57,884 nucleotides of DNA from Alloalcanivorax xenomutans (GCF_900217905.1 NZ_OBMO01000026.1:1-57884); one strand, 5' to 3'; positions 26,424 through 42,537 are shown, numbered from the stretch's first letter. The notes: generated from the letters alone by a model not told the origin. Numbers and translations: made by a program.

Positions 26424-26556
26424 GATCTTGCTCCCGTGATGATCACATAGGGGCGGGGCAGCCCCGGAATAAGGCCGCGTTTTATACCAGACGCCGCCCC
26501 TGGGATCAAGCGGAAAGCGTCGATGGCGGTGGACGGGGGAGGTCTGGCGGGACCGG

Positions 26557-26625
26557 TATTCGCCGCCAGGGCAGCTCCCACAGCGGCTTCGTAGCACATG
26601 TGGGAGCCAGCCTGCTGGGGCGAAT
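26557..26625. repeat. REP-like element pair
   Basis: TATTCGCCGCCAGGGCAGCTCCCACAGCGGC and TGTGGGAGCCAGCCTGCTGGGGCGAAT lie between rpmB and radC, in the opposite order (tail to tail) from most other pairs in the window. Confidence 0.8.
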
Positions 26626-26647
26626 CCTGACCCCCGGTTTCCCGCCG

Positions 26648-27322
26648 CTACAGCCAGCCGAGGCGGCCCAGGGATTCCCACTGGTTGTCGCCAATCACCA
26701 GGTGATCGAGTAAGCGGACATCCACCAGGTTCAGGGCGTCGCAGAGGCGGCGGGTGACATCGCGGTCCGCGCGGCTGGGTTCGGCGATGCCCGAGGGGTG
26801 ATTGTGCCCAACGATGATGCTGGACGCATTATGGTCCAGCGCCCGCCGCACCACTTCCCTCGGGTAGACGGCGGCGGCGTCCACGGTGCCGCGGAACAGC
26901 TTCTCGAAGCCCAGCATGCGGTTCTTGTTGTCCATGAACAGTACCGCGAACACCTCACTGGGCTCCCCGCGCAGCTCCGACATGAACATGCGCGCGGCCG
27001 GCTCCGGTTCGCTAAGGGTGATCGCCCTTTTCTTCTCGAGAGCCATATAGCGCTTGCTGATCTCCAACGCCGCCAGCAACTGGGTAAGGCGGGTGCCTCC
27101 CAGCCCCCGCATACGCCGCATGCGCTCCGGAGGCAGCTCCAGTAAGGCTCGCAGGTCGCCGGCCTCATTCAATAGATTCCGCCCCAGGTCCACCGCGGAA
27201 CAGCCCCGCACGCCGGTACGCAACAGCACCGCCAGCAGTTCCGCGTCACTCAGTGCCGCCGCCCCCCGCTGCAGCAGCTTTTCCCGCGGGCGTTCGTTTT
27301 CCGGCCAGTCCGTTATTGCCAT
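26648..27322 (-). CDS. radC: RadC-family JAB domain protein
   Basis: 224 residues from the ATG at 27322, with GGAGG 7 bases upstream. An N-terminal helix-hairpin-helix-like region ([15 protein letters not shown]) precedes a JAB/MPN domain with E-V-F-A-V-L-F-M-D and the metal motif H-N-H-P-S-G, then the distal Asp (R-A-D-R-D). Despite its name, a repair role for RadC is doubtful; it is a putative metalloprotease-fold protein. It is divergent from coaBC, with a LexA-type box between them. Confidence 0.95.
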   Translation of the reverse strand: MAITDWPENERPREKLLQRGAAALSDAELLAVLLRTGVRGCSAVDLGRNLLNEAGDLRALLELPPERMRRMRGLGGTRLTQLLAALEISKRYMALEKKRAITLSEPEPAARMFMSELRGEPSEVFAVLFMDNKNRMLGFEKLFRGTVDAAAVYPREVVRRALDHNASSIIVGHNHPSGIAEPSRADRDVTRRLCDALNLVDVRLLDHLVIGDNQWESLGRLGWL

Positions 27323-27439
27323 TGGATATCCTCCGTGATGATGGTTTAGTGCCCTGCTAGCCGACGCCAATCGCCGCCCTCTGGCCCGTTTGTCACCGCC
27401 AGGCATTGGGCATACACTGCGAAAGCGTCCACCCCAAAC

Positions 27440-27459
27440 TACTGTACGGAAATACAGTA
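27440..27459. promoter_or_regulatory. LexA (SOS) box touching the coaBC start codon
   Basis: TACTGTACGGAAATACAGTA matches all 12 conserved positions of the gammaproteobacterial SOS box (TACTGT-N8-ACAGTA), with an AT-leaning spacer. The last A is the first base of the coaBC ATG. The radC start lies 118 bases away on the other side. Confidence 0.7.
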
Positions 27460-28658
27460 TGCAACGTTTGATTAGTAAGCGAATTCTTCTCGGCGTCACC
27501 GGCGGTATCGCCGCTTACAAGGCCGCGGATCTGGTCCGCCGCCTGCAGGACGCCGGCGCCGAGGTGCGCGTGGTGATGACCCAGGGTGCCTGTGAGTTCA
27601 TCACGCCGCTGACCATGCAGGCGCTGTCCGGGCAACCGGTGCACACCGATCTTCTCGACCCCCGCGCCGAGGCGGCGATGGGACATATCGAGCTGGCGCG
27701 CTGGGCCGACCTGATCCTGATCGCCCCGGCCTCCGCCAATTTCCTCGCCCGTCTGGCCCACGGCCATGGCAACGACCTGCTGAGCACGCTGTGCCTGGCC
27801 ACCGGCGCTCCGATCGCCATCGCCCCGGCCATGAACCAGCAGATGTGGGCGGATAGCGCCACGCAGAAGAATCAGCTGATCCTGCAGGAAAAGGGCATCC
27901 ACATTTTCGGCCCCGGCTCCGGCAACCAGGCCTGTGGTGAAGTGGGCCCGGGCCGCATGCTGGAGCCGGAGGAGATCATCCGGCAGGCCGCGGATATCTT
28001 TAATTACGATCTGCTCACCGGCAGGCATGTGGTGATCACCGCCGGCCCCACCCGCGAGCCGATCGACCCGGTGCGTTATCTGACCAACAAAAGCTCCGGC
28101 AAGATGGGCTTCGCCCTGGCGGAAGCGGCGGCGGAAGCGGGGGCCCGGGTCACGCTGATCGCCGGCCCGGTGGCCTTGCCGACCCCGGAGCGGGTGCATC
28201 GCATCGATGTGGTGCGTGCCCAGGACATGTACGAGACCAGCATGGACGTGGTGGAGCAGGGTTGCGATGTGTTCATCGCCACCGCCGCCGTGGCGGACTA
28301 CCGGCCGACGGTGACCGCGGACCACAAGATCAAGAAGTCCACCGAGGAGATTCACCTGACCCTGGTGAAGAACCCGGACATCATCGCCGCGGTGGCCAGC
28401 CACGACAAACGCCCCTTCACCGTGGGCTTCGCCGCGGAAACCCAGGATGTGATCAGCTACGCCCAGGGCAAGCTGACCAACAAGAAGCTGGATATGATCG
28501 CCACCAACGATGTGTCCGGCAGCAACGTGGGTTTCAACAGCGACAATAACGCCCTGACCGTGATCTGGCCCGGCGGCCACAAAGTGCTGCCGCTGGCGTC
28601 CAAGCGACAGATCGCCAAGCAATTGATCGAGCTGATCGCGATACGGTACAAGGACTGA
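27459..28658 (+). CDS. coaBC: Phosphopantothenoylcysteine decarboxylase / phosphopantothenate-cysteine ligase
   Basis: A bifunctional enzyme of coenzyme A synthesis: the CoaB domain couples cysteine to 4'-phosphopantothenate and the FMN-dependent CoaC domain decarboxylates the product. It has 399 residues from the ATG at 27459. The CoaC domain (1-185) includes [11 protein letters not shown], the P-A-M-N motif and the active-site Cys loop (Q-A-C-G-E). The CoaB domain follows, with [20 protein letters not shown] and the Lys motif K-I-K-K. An SOS-type box covers its translation start. Confidence 0.97.
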   Translation: MQRLISKRILLGVTGGIAAYKAADLVRRLQDAGAEVRVVMTQGACEFITPLTMQALSGQPVHTDLLDPRAEAAMGHIELARWADLILIAPASANFLARLAHGHGNDLLSTLCLATGAPIAIAPAMNQQMWADSATQKNQLILQEKGIHIFGPGSGNQACGEVGPGRMLEPEEIIRQAADIFNYDLLTGRHVVITAGPTREPIDPVRYLTNKSSGKMGFALAEAAAEAGARVTLIAGPVALPTPERVHRIDVVRAQDMYETSMDVVEQGCDVFIATAAVADYRPTVTADHKIKKSTEEIHLTLVKNPDIIAAVASHDKRPFTVGFAAETQDVISYAQGKLTNKKLDMIATNDVSGSNVGFNSDNNALTVIWPGGHKVLPLASKRQIAKQLIELIAIRYKD

Positions 28659-28686
28659 CAGTTTCGTCATCAACCCGGGATAACAC

Positions 28687-29139
28687 ATGAACCTGCAATA
28701 TCGAGTGCTCGACCCGCGTCTGGGCGACACCATCCCCTTGCCTCATTACGCCACCGAGGGCTCCGCCGGCCTGGATCTGCGCGCCATGCTGGACGAGGCC
28801 ATCACCCTGGCGCCGGGCGATTCCACTTTGCTGCCCACCGGTCTGTCGATTCATATCGCCGATCCCGGTTACGCCGGCCTGGTGCTGCCACGCTCCGGAC
28901 TGGGGCACAAGCACGGCATCGTGCTGGGTAATCTGGTGGGGCTGATCGACTCCGATTACCAGGGCGAATTGATGGTGTCCTGCTGGAACCGGGGGCAAAA
29001 CGCTTTCACCCTGGAGCCTGGTGAGCGAGTGGCGCAGTTGGTGATCGTGCCGGTGCAGCAGGTGGTCTGGCAGCAGGTGGAGCAGTTCACAGAAAGCCAA
29101 CGGGGTAGCGGCGGTTTCGGCCACAGTGGCCGACAATAA
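28687..29139 (+). CDS. dut: dUTP pyrophosphatase
   Basis: Hydrolyses dUTP to dUMP and keeps uracil out of DNA. It has 150 residues with all five trimeric dUTPase motifs: [29 protein letters not shown], and the C-terminal [10 protein letters not shown]. It follows coaBC by 28 bases, the conserved coaBC-dut order of gammaproteobacteria. Confidence 0.98.
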   Translation: MNLQYRVLDPRLGDTIPLPHYATEGSAGLDLRAMLDEAITLAPGDSTLLPTGLSIHIADPGYAGLVLPRSGLGHKHGIVLGNLVGLIDSDYQGELMVSCWNRGQNAFTLEPGERVAQLVIVPVQQVVWQQVEQFTESQRGSGGFGHSGRQ

Positions 29140-29267
29140 GACCCGCACCTGCCCGTCCCGCGCATGACATCATTCCAATGCGGGCCGGGCGCGAACGCCG
29201 GCGGTGGGGGCCGCCGGCGTTGTTGCTTGAACATCGTCGTTCAAGTGTACAAAAAAGGGGGGACACC

Positions 29268-32353
<3,086 letters not shown>

Positions 32354-32401
32354 TACGCCGGAACGGCGCTTTGTTATTGGCTCCAATTGGGGTGGAGCAC
32401 A

Positions 32402-32430
32402 CCGGCCCGGCGGCGGTATCGCCGGGCCGG
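32402..32430 (+). terminator. Strong 11-bp hairpin between argB and slmA
   Basis: CCGGCCCGGCG (32402-32412) and CGCCGGGCCGG (32420-32430) form a perfect GC-rich stem with a 7-base loop. There is no T-run after it, so it is not a standard intrinsic terminator; it may slow polymerase, protect the upstream mRNA end or regulate slmA, whose start is 25 bases downstream. Confidence 0.45.
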
Positions 32431-32455
32431 CTCACATAAAACGGGTAACCAGGAT

Positions 32456-33058
32456 ATGACCGACAAGAAGCCTTCTCGCAAGGAGCAAATCCTGCAAACA
32501 CTGGCCTACATGCTGGAAGCGGAGCCGGGGGGCCGGGTGACCACATCCGGGCTGGCCCGGGAAGTGGGGGTGTCCGAGTCCGCGCTGTATCGCCATTTTC
32601 CCAGCAAGGCACGCATGCTTGAGGCGCTGATCGAGTTCATCGAGGACTCGGTGTTCTCGCGCATTAACCGCATCATCTCCGAAGGGGACGCACTGCAACA
32701 GGTGGAGCAGATTCTGACGCTGATTCTGGCCTTCACCGAGCGCAATCCGGGCATTACCCGGCTGCTTACCGGCGACGCCCTGACCGGCGAGAATGAGCGG
32801 CTGCGTCAGCGTATTCAGCAATTCTACGACCGGGTGGAGAGCCAGCTGAAACAGGTGGTCCGTGACGCCGAATTCCGCGAAGGCAAGCGCACCCGCGCCA
32901 CTCCGGGCATCACCGCCAATCTGCTGCTGTCCGTGGTGGAGGGGCGTATCGCCCAGTTCGTGCGCTCCGGCTTCCGCGCCCGTCCCGCCGAGGACTGGCA
33001 TGAGCAATGGGCACTGATCGCGCCAATGATCTTTCGTGCGGACGGGGAAGCGCTTTAA
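32456..33058 (+). CDS. slmA: Nucleoid occlusion factor SlmA
   Basis: A TetR-fold DNA-binding protein that blocks FtsZ ring assembly over the chromosome. It has 200 residues from the ATG at 32456. The N-terminal helix-turn-helix carries V-T-T-S-G-L-A-R-E-V-G-V-S-E-S-A-L-Y-R-H, which is almost the family consensus, then F-P-S-K-A-R-M-L-E-A-L-I. The remaining helices carry R-N-P-G-I-T-R-L-L-T-G-D-A-L. It sits in the argB-slmA context usual for gammaproteobacteria. Confidence 0.96.
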   Translation: MTDKKPSRKEQILQTLAYMLEAEPGGRVTTSGLAREVGVSESALYRHFPSKARMLEALIEFIEDSVFSRINRIISEGDALQQVEQILTLILAFTERNPGITRLLTGDALTGENERLRQRIQQFYDRVESQLKQVVRDAEFREGKRTRATPGITANLLLSVVEGRIAQFVRSGFRARPAEDWHEQWALIAPMIFRADGEAL

Positions 33059-33113
33059 AAGGCAGTGAATAGTTAACAGTTAATAGCGGAAGGACTAAAA
33101 CAGCCTGATCTTT

Positions 33114-33191
33114 AGCCGCTGTGGGAACTTACCTGCAAGCGAATGGGCTCTGGCATCCAAAGATTCGCTTGCAGGCAAGTTCCCACAGTGG
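33114..33191. repeat. REP-like palindromic pair
   Basis: GCCGCTGTGGGAACTTACCTGCAAGCGAAT faces ATTCGCTTGCAGGCAAGTTCCCACAGTGGC between the convergent ends of slmA and the coiled-coil protein gene. This version has compensating changes (GAACTT/AAGTTC), which argues that the folded form is kept by selection. Confidence 0.85.
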
Positions 33192-33207
33192 CGAAAAACA
33201 GGCGTGA

Positions 33208-33828
33208 TTACTGCGCTTCCAGCTCGCGCAGGCGCTGGATGATGGGGGTGAATTCCTCCTTCACCCGCGCCATGTCCTCCTGGTATTCCTTGATTTTCTC
33301 GCGGTTCTCGCGAGCCTGGCGGCCGTAACGTTCAATGGCATCGCGCACGCTGTCGGGCACTTGCCGGCCTGCCCGTTCGGCCCGGGCCGCCTTGCGGATT
33401 TCCTCGTCCTGTTTGCCATTCAGTTGCTGGATAGCATTTTCAGCGTAGTCGATATTGAGCTGCAGCGCTTGCAGCTGCCGGTCGCGAGCCCGTTCGGCAT
33501 CCCCCGGGCCGGCGTAAAGGCGGCGTAATTCACCGTCACGCCGTGCCTGAGCCTTGGCCTGCTCCTGGCGGGCCAGTTCCCTGCGGCGACGGGCCTGCTC
33601 CTCCGGCGGTGCCGGCGCCACCGTCTCCAGCACCCGGCCATGTTGGTCGAGCACCTGATAACCGGCGTGAATGGCCGCTTCGGTGAGGGTGGCGCTAATC
33701 GCCATGGCCCCGTCCGCGGACTGGTAACGGTACAGCCGCTGTTCCACTTGCCCGGTCTTGTTCGCCGCCATACCGGCGGCGCTCAACACACTCAACAACA
33801 CACCCAGCAGCAGTACCGTTGCTCTCAC
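33208..33828 (-). CDS. Secreted coiled-coil protein with a DUF4124-like N-terminus
   Basis: A 206-residue protein with a signal peptide (residues 1-21, ending in G-M-A-A). A short domain follows ([18 protein letters not shown]) that resembles DUF4124 proteins, and then a long charged region, about residues 75-206, full of Glu, Arg, Gln and Ala with coiled-coil periodicity. It is probably a periplasmic helical protein. It overlaps the pyrE stop region by four bases, so it is co-transcribed with pyrE. Its role is unknown. Confidence 0.7.
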   Translation of the reverse strand: MRATVLLLGVLLSVLSAAGMAANKTGQVEQRLYRYQSADGAMAISATLTEAAIHAGYQVLDQHGRVLETVAPAPPEEQARRRRELARQEQAKAQARRDGELRRLYAGPGDAERARDRQLQALQLNIDYAENAIQQLNGKQDEEIRKAARAERAGRQVPDSVRDAIERYGRQARENREKIKEYQEDMARVKEEFTPIIQRLRELEAQ

Positions 33829-34499
33829 GACTCGCTCACCCCATAGCGTACCCGGTAGGCGTCCATGGCGGCCCGCTCCTCTTCCCGGTCCGGCTGCTGA
33901 TCAAGCCAGCCGATGATGTCTTCCATGGACACGATACTGCGCACCGGCACACCCAGGCTGTCCTGCACTTCCTGAATCGCGGATTTCGCTTTACCGTCCG
34001 CCGAGGGCTCTCCCTGCCCCCGCTCCTGGCGGTCCAGCGCCACGAACACCCCGGCGATGGAAGCATCGGTCTGGGCGAACAGCGCCGCCACTTCACGAAT
34101 CGCGGTGCCGGCGGTAATGACATCATCGATGACCAGCGCCCGGCCGTTGAGGGGGGCCCCCACCAGCCAGCCGCCTTCGCCGTGATCCTTGGCTTCCTTG
34201 CGGTTGAAGGCCCAGGGGTAATCCAGACCATGATGCTCGGCGAGCGCCACCGCCACCGAGGACACCAGCGGAATGCCCTTGTAGGCCGGGCCGAACAGCA
34301 TGTCGAATTCGATGCCCGACTCGACGATGGCGTCAGCGTAATGGCGCCCCAGACGCGCCAGCGCTTCTCCGGTGTGGAAAGTGCCGGCGTTAAAGAAGTA
34401 AGGACTTACGCGCCCGGATTTGAGCGTGAACTCGCCAAACTTGAGCGCCTGGCGCTGCTCGGCGAACCGCAGAAAATGCTTTTTGTAGTTTTTCATCAT
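33825..34499 (-). CDS. pyrE: Orotate phosphoribosyltransferase
   Basis: Converts orotate and PRPP to orotidine monophosphate in pyrimidine synthesis. It has 224 residues; the PRPP-binding motif is [12 protein letters not shown] (about residues 121-132), and [10 protein letters not shown] and [13 protein letters not shown] form the catalytic loop. It lies 12 bases after rph, the rph-pyrE arrangement known from gammaproteobacteria. Confidence 0.97.
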   Translation of the reverse strand: MMKNYKKHFLRFAEQRQALKFGEFTLKSGRVSPYFFNAGTFHTGEALARLGRHYADAIVESGIEFDMLFGPAYKGIPLVSSVAVALAEHHGLDYPWAFNRKEAKDHGEGGWLVGAPLNGRALVIDDVITAGTAIREVAALFAQTDASIAGVFVALDRQERGQGEPSADGKAKSAIQEVQDSLGVPVRSIVSMEDIIGWLDQQPDREEERAAMDAYRVRYGVSES

Positions 34500-34511
34500 G
34501 TCACCAGGCGC

Positions 34512-35228
34512 TTACCAGCCCAGGGCCTCCTGCTGCTTGCGCACGATGTCCTGAATGCCTTTCTCCGCCAGGCCCAACAAGGTGTCGGACTGTTCACGGG
34601 TGAACGGCACCCCCTCCGCGGTCCCCTGAATCTCCACGAAGCCCCCATGCTGGGTCATCACCACGTTCATATCGGTATCGGCGTTGGAATCTTCCGGATA
34701 GTCCAGATCCAGCACCGGCTCATTGTTGTACATGCCCACGGAAACGGACGCAATCAACCCGTTCAAGGGATCTTCCTTTATGCGCTTCCTTTCCAGCAAA
34801 ACCGAGAAGGCGTCCACAAGCGCGACACAGGCCCCGGAAATGGAAGCGGTGCGGGTGCCGCCATCCGCCTGCAGCACATCGCAGTCCAGATAGACGGTGT
34901 TTTCGCCCAGCTTGCGCAGATCCACGGCGGCGCGCAGGGAGCGGCCGATCAGACGCTGGATTTCCAGAGTGCGCCCGCCCTGCTTGCCGCGGGCCGCTTC
35001 CCGGCCGGAACGGGTGTGGGTGGCGCGGGGCAACATGCCGTATTCGGCGGTGATCCAGCCCTGGCCCTTGCCTTTGAGGAAGCGCGGGACGCCGTCTTCC
35101 ACGGAGGCGGTGCAGAGCACCTGGGTATCACCGAACGCCACCAGGACGCTACCCTCGGCATGCTTGGTGTATTGGCGCGTAAAAGACACTTCACGCATTT
35201 GGTCGGGCGCGCGGCCGGAGGGACGCAT
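34512..35228 (-). CDS. rph: Ribonuclease PH
   Basis: A phosphorolytic 3'-to-5' exoribonuclease that trims tRNA 3' ends. It has 238 residues. M-R-P-S-G-R starts the protein, and the phosphate-binding and substrate regions [17 protein letters not shown] and [15 protein letters not shown] are intact. Unlike the truncated rph of some E. coli K-12 strains it appears full length. It is divergent from yicC. Confidence 0.97.
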   Translation of the reverse strand: MRPSGRAPDQMREVSFTRQYTKHAEGSVLVAFGDTQVLCTASVEDGVPRFLKGKGQGWITAEYGMLPRATHTRSGREAARGKQGGRTLEIQRLIGRSLRAAVDLRKLGENTVYLDCDVLQADGGTRTASISGACVALVDAFSVLLERKRIKEDPLNGLIASVSVGMYNNEPVLDLDYPEDSNADTDMNVVMTQHGGFVEIQGTAEGVPFTREQSDTLLGLAEKGIQDIVRKQQEALGW

Positions 35229-35531
35229 GGTAGCTCCTTAGGTTCTGATCATGGTATGGGAGGCCCCCATTGTAACGAACCCGCCGGACCCATTGCGAGG
35301 CGCCTCTGAGCATCGGTCACAAGTTCAGGACCGGCAGCCGATTCACTTCCCACAGCCACTCCGCGGCGCTCTTGCCGTGGGAAGCTGCCTTGGCAGCGAA
35401 TACGAGCGGCAATTCGTGTCCCCCATAGCAACAGACTGGCCACGGGTTCAGCGACCAAGCGCCCGAGCATTCCGAATTCGTCGAACAGCAATGGTACACT
35501 GACCGCTCAAGCAACGGCCGGGGACACCCGT
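35229..35531. other. rph-yicC divergent intergenic region
   Basis: 303 bases holding the promoters of rph (minus) and yicC (plus), plus one degenerate REP-like element at 35347-35402. I could not identify clear -35/-10 pairs. Confidence 0.5.
35347..35402. repeat. Degenerate REP-like element
   Basis: CTTCCCACAG and GTGGGAAGCTGCCTTGGCAGCGAATACGAGCGG carry the REP-like core (GTGGGA-AGC-N-GCGAAT) with a CTGCC-TT-GGCAG stem. It differs from the AGCTTGCCTGCAAGC type seen elsewhere in the window. Confidence 0.65.
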
Positions 35532-36395
35532 ATGATTCGCAGCATGACCGCTTTCGCCCGCACCGACGGGCATCTCGACGGCGTCGACCTCGCCTGGGAA
35601 ATCCGCTCGGTGAACCACCGTTACCTGGAAATCTCCCCACGCCTGCCCGAAGCCGTACGGACACTGGAGGGCATCGTCCGTGAGCGCTGCCGCAGCCGCC
35701 TGGCCCGAGGCAAGCTGGATTTGACCCTGCGCTATCAGGAAGACGAAGCGGATCCCAATCTGGAGCTCAACGAAGCGCTGGTGAAACGGATCTCCGAAGC
35801 AGCTCGCCGGGTGGGCGATCTGGTGATGCACCCCGGGCAGATCGACCCCTTGGAAGTGCTGCGCTTCCCAGGTGTGCTGAAAACCACCCGGGTGGACCCG
35901 GAAGCCCTGCAAAACAAAGCCGTGGAGCTGCTCGACGAAGCACTGGACAGCCTGTTGGCCACGCGCGAACGGGAGGGGGAACAATTGGCCAAACTGGTGC
36001 TGGACCGCCTGACCCTGATCGGCGAGCAAGTCGTCATCGTCCGCGCCGCCCTGCCCCGCATTCGCGACCACCTGCGCGAACGGCTGCGGCAGCGGGTCGA
36101 GGACGTGCTGGAAACCGCTGACAACGACCGTCTGGAACAGGAAGTGGTGCTGGCCGCCCAGAAAATGGATGTGGACGAGGAACTGGATCGCCTGGAGGCC
36201 CATGTGAAGGAAGTCCGCCGGGTGGTGGAAAAGGGTGGCCAGGCGGGCCGCCGTCTGGATTTCCTGATGCAGGAACTTAATCGCGAAGCCAACACCCTGG
36301 CGTCAAAATCCATCGACGCCGAAACCACCGCCGCCGCCGTCGAACTCAAGGTCCTGATTGAGCAGATGCGGGAGCAGGTGCAGAATATCGAATAG
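35532..36395 (+). CDS. yicC: YicC-family endoribonuclease-type protein
   Basis: A 287-residue protein that begins M-I-R-S-M-T-A-F-A-R, the usual YicC start. It contains W-E-I-R-S-V-N-H-R-Y-L-E and the C-terminal DUF1732 region G-R-R-L-D-F-L-M-Q-E-L-N-R-E-A-N-T-L. YicC proteins have been linked to RNA decay and to stationary-phase DNA stability. In Pseudomonas yicC is next to gmk; here about 18 kb of accessory DNA separates them. Confidence 0.95.
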   Translation: MIRSMTAFARTDGHLDGVDLAWEIRSVNHRYLEISPRLPEAVRTLEGIVRERCRSRLARGKLDLTLRYQEDEADPNLELNEALVKRISEAARRVGDLVMHPGQIDPLEVLRFPGVLKTTRVDPEALQNKAVELLDEALDSLLATREREGEQLAKLVLDRLTLIGEQVVIVRAALPRIRDHLRERLRQRVEDVLETADNDRLEQEVVLAAQKMDVDEELDRLEAHVKEVRRVVEKGGQAGRRLDFLMQELNREANTLASKSIDAETTAAAVELKVLIEQMREQVQNIE

Positions 36396-36468
36396 CGTCC
36401 CCTGGCGTCGGGGAGCGGCTTGCTAGTATGCTCCTTGGTTCTTCTCCGCACCTCCCGGCTGGCAAAAC

Positions 36469-36822
36469 ATGAATTGCAGCAAGACAATACATTCGATCAC
36501 CGCCCTGCTGCTCAGCTTTTTGATGCTGAGCAGCATCGTGGCAGGTGCCATTGAGGTACCCTACTCGGTGAATGTTGATGCATCATGCCTGATCCATGTT
36601 TCCGCTGGTGAACAGCGTGCTGAAACGGTAGAAATCCACACCTCGGATTGTGAGCGTCACCAGTGCTGCCTGCCCCATGGCACAAGCGCCACCCTCACCC
36701 ATCCACCGTTGTCGGTCAGTCAGGGTTCCGCAGCTAAATGGCGTTTCCCTGCCCATGCACATGCTCCCTCCCTGGCCATTCGCCCTCCTGTGCCACCTCC
36801 CAACAGCAACGGTTTGATCTGA
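36469..36822 (+). CDS. Small secreted Cys/His-containing protein at the head of the czc operon
   Basis: A 117-residue protein with an N-terminal signal or anchor (I-T-A-L-L-L-S-F-L-M-L-S-S-I-V-A-G-A) and a mature part with C-x-x-x-x-x-C-C (D-C-E-R-H-Q-C-C-L-P-H-G) and several histidines. It lies 46 bases before the CzcC homologue, which fits a CzcI-like periplasmic metal-responsive or accessory protein, but similarity is weak and the assignment is from context. Confidence 0.5.
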   Translation: MNCSKTIHSITALLLSFLMLSSIVAGAIEVPYSVNVDASCLIHVSAGEQRAETVEIHTSDCERHQCCLPHGTSATLTHPPLSVSQGSAAKWRFPAHAHAPSLAIRPPVPPPNSNGLI

Positions 36823-36868
36823 TTTCAGCTCGGCGATCTTCGCCGTAATCCGTTTCTGGGAGATTGAA

Positions 36869-38167
36869 ATGAAAAGCCGAACCCCTGGCTGGCGCCTCGC
36901 CGTGTCGGCCATGTTGTGCCTGGCTGTGCCCGGCCTGCTCATCGCCGAAACCCCGGCCGTATCGCCAGGCACCGCCCTACCCCTGCAAGCCGTACTGACC
37001 CTTGCCCTGGAACAAAACCCTGGACTCACCGCCTATCCCTACCGGCTCAGGGCCGCCGATGCGGCGGTGCTGCAGTCGGGCCTCAGGCCCCAGCCCGAAT
37101 TGTCGTTGGAAGTGGAAAACATCGCCGGAAAGGCGCCTCTGAATGGCGTGGAAGGGGCCCAGATTACCGTTGCGCTCAGTCAGTTGATTGAGCTTGGCAA
37201 CAAGCGCGAGTCGCGCAATGACGTGGCCAGCCGCGCACTCGACACGGAACAGCAGGGCTATGCCATCGCCCGACTCGAGGTGCTGGGCGAAGCGGTGACG
37301 CGTTACATTGCCCTGGCACGACATGAAGAAGAGCTGGCACTGGCAAAACGCACGCTTGCCCTGGCCGAAAAGGCGGAAGGCGCCGCCCGCCGCCGCGTGC
37401 GCGCCGGCGCGGCCCCGGAGGCGGATCTGACCCGAATGACACTTGCTACCCGTCATGCGGATATTGCCTTCCGCCGTGCGCAGATGGAGCGCCGTCGTGC
37501 CAGTCAGCAACTGGCTGCGCTCTGGGGTCAGCAGGGCGCCGATCAACTGCACCCAGCCACGGCGTTGCGGCCGCTACCCACCCTGGCACCACTGGACGAG
37601 ATCATGAATCGGCTGGAGCACGCGCCGGACCTGCTCAGGCTGGCAAGCGAAACCCGTTTGCATGGGGCACAGAGCCGGCTCGCCAGCGCCCGGGGGAGCC
37701 GTGACGTCACCGTGTCCGTCGGTGCTCGCCACGACCGGGAGGGAGATAACAACACCCTGGTGCTGGGCGTCTCCGTTCCGCTGAATTTGAAAAACCCCAA
37801 TCGCGGTAATATTGCCCGTGCTGAATCCCAGCTTGCAGCCAGCGAAGCGCGGCTGCGGGCCCGCCGGATTGAACTGATGGCCACGCTGGAATCGCTTTAC
37901 CGCTCGCTGGAGCTGTTGCGTGAGGAACTTGCCCTTATCGAGGAAACCGCCCTCCCCTTGGCCAGACAGCTGTATGCCGGTATCGAAAGCGGCTACCGCA
38001 CCGGTAGATACAGCCTGCTTGAACTGATCAATGCCCAGCAGGAACAGCTGACACTCGAACACCGGGCCATTGATCTGGCCGCCCAGTTTCATCTGCAACG
38101 CAACGAACTGGAACGCCTCACCGGCCTGCCATTTTCCCGGGTCGGCAACCAGGAGGACACTCCATGA
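36869..38167 (+). CDS. czcC: Outer-membrane efflux protein, CzcC type
   Basis: A TolC-family channel of 432 residues with a signal peptide (A-M-L-C-L-A-V-P-G-L-L-I-A) and two OEP repeats made of long helices. It has N-P-G-L-T-A-Y-P-Y-R-L at the start of the first repeat and L-N-L-K-N-P-N-R-G-N in the second. It links the CzcB/CzcA inner-membrane pump to the outside. Its stop overlaps the czcB start by four bases. Confidence 0.92.
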   Translation: MKSRTPGWRLAVSAMLCLAVPGLLIAETPAVSPGTALPLQAVLTLALEQNPGLTAYPYRLRAADAAVLQSGLRPQPELSLEVENIAGKAPLNGVEGAQITVALSQLIELGNKRESRNDVASRALDTEQQGYAIARLEVLGEAVTRYIALARHEEELALAKRTLALAEKAEGAARRRVRAGAAPEADLTRMTLATRHADIAFRRAQMERRRASQQLAALWGQQGADQLHPATALRPLPTLAPLDEIMNRLEHAPDLLRLASETRLHGAQSRLASARGSRDVTVSVGARHDREGDNNTLVLGVSVPLNLKNPNRGNIARAESQLAASEARLRARRIELMATLESLYRSLELLREELALIEETALPLARQLYAGIESGYRTGRYSLLELINAQQEQLTLEHRAIDLAAQFHLQRNELERLTGLPFSRVGNQEDTP

Positions 38168-39393
38168 GAATGCTTGCCCCCTTGTCTCTTACCTGTCTTT
38201 TGACACTCTCCCTGCCAGCGCTTGCGGGCGGAAGCCATGGTCATGAAGAAGACCAACATAGCCCCCATGAAGAAACTATCACAGGCCCTCATGGTGGCCT
38301 GTTGCTGGAAGAAGACGAGATAACCGTCGAGATACTGAAATCCGAGCAGGGCGGCCTGGCCACCATGCAGGCATGGGTCACCCGCGCCGGGAAAGCGGTT
38401 AACGAGCTGGCACTGTCAGCCACACTGACACGACTGGGCGGAGACCAGGAGACGGTCAGGTTCCGCCACGAAGGCTCACACTGGCTTGGCCAGCAGAAAA
38501 TTCGACCTCCCCACTCCTTCGATATCAGCCTTGAGCTGATGCTCGGCGGGCAGCGCCATGAGTGGCAGTGGGAATCGTACGAGGGACGCGCCGAGATTTC
38601 AGAGGCCGCGGCAAAAAAAGCCGGCATCGTCAGCCAGGAAGCCAGCGGCGGCGCCATCGACACCGAGATTCAGGCCTACGGACGACTGACCATTCCACCC
38701 GAGCGGCGGGCCACTCTTCACGCGCGCTTCCCCGGCCTGGTCACCTCGGTGAAAACCTCGCTGGGCGACGCCGTCACCAAGGGCGATGTACTGGCCGTCG
38801 TCGAATCCAATGACAGCCTGCGTGCCTACAGCCTGCGCGCCCCTTTCGATGGCGTGATTCAACAGCGCCATGCCAATGCGGGCGAAGTTACCGGCCAAGA
38901 GGCATTGTTTACACTCATCAACACCGACACCCTGTGGGCGGAACTGACCCTGTTCCCGCAACAACGTGGCGCCGTACAAGCCGGCCAGCCCGTCACCCTG
39001 CAGTCTGGTGAGCGACAGTTTGAAAGCCGGATTACCAGCCTGACACCCTCCTCCCGCGATGCCCCGGTCGCCACCGTTATTGCCCGGGTGGCCGTGGACA
39101 ATGGGGATGACAGCCTGGTGCCTGGCGATCTTGTGGATGCCCGTATCGTCATCGCCAGCGAGCAGGTTCCGCTCCGTGTCGATAACCGTGCCCTGCAGGA
39201 AATGAACGGCAGTACCGTGGTCTTCCTTCACGCAGGGAATGCCTATGAAAGCCGTACAGTCACGCTTGGCCGGCGGGACAACCGGTTCAGCGAAGTGCTC
39301 GACGGACTCAAGCCGGGTGATCACTACGTCGTCGAGAACAGTTACCTGATCAAGGCCGACATTCTCAAAGCGGGCGCGGCCCACCACCACTAA
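38164..39393 (+). CDS. czcB: Periplasmic adaptor, CzcB type
   Basis: A membrane-fusion (HlyD-family) protein of 409 residues with a signal peptide. The N-terminus of the mature protein is His-rich (G-S-H-G-H-E-E-D-Q-H-S-P-H-E), and the very end is A-H-H-H; both could bind metal. The lipoyl-like half motif R-A-P-F-D-G-V-I-Q-Q-R and beta-barrel domain are present. It connects the CzcA pump and CzcC channel. Confidence 0.92.
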   Translation: MRMLAPLSLTCLLTLSLPALAGGSHGHEEDQHSPHEETITGPHGGLLLEEDEITVEILKSEQGGLATMQAWVTRAGKAVNELALSATLTRLGGDQETVRFRHEGSHWLGQQKIRPPHSFDISLELMLGGQRHEWQWESYEGRAEISEAAAKKAGIVSQEASGGAIDTEIQAYGRLTIPPERRATLHARFPGLVTSVKTSLGDAVTKGDVLAVVESNDSLRAYSLRAPFDGVIQQRHANAGEVTGQEALFTLINTDTLWAELTLFPQQRGAVQAGQPVTLQSGERQFESRITSLTPSSRDAPVATVIARVAVDNGDDSLVPGDLVDARIVIASEQVPLRVDNRALQEMNGSTVVFLHAGNAYESRTVTLGRRDNRFSEVLDGLKPGDHYVVENSYLIKADILKAGAAHHH

Positions 39394-42519
<3,126 letters not shown>

Positions 42520-42537
42520 ATTAAACGGCATACATGT

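Noticed and set aside
33819-35309. A 496-codon open frame on the plus strand
   Set aside because: It lies antisense to pyrE and rph, both certain genes, and its translation has the Arg/His/Gly-rich look of a GC-rich shadow frame.
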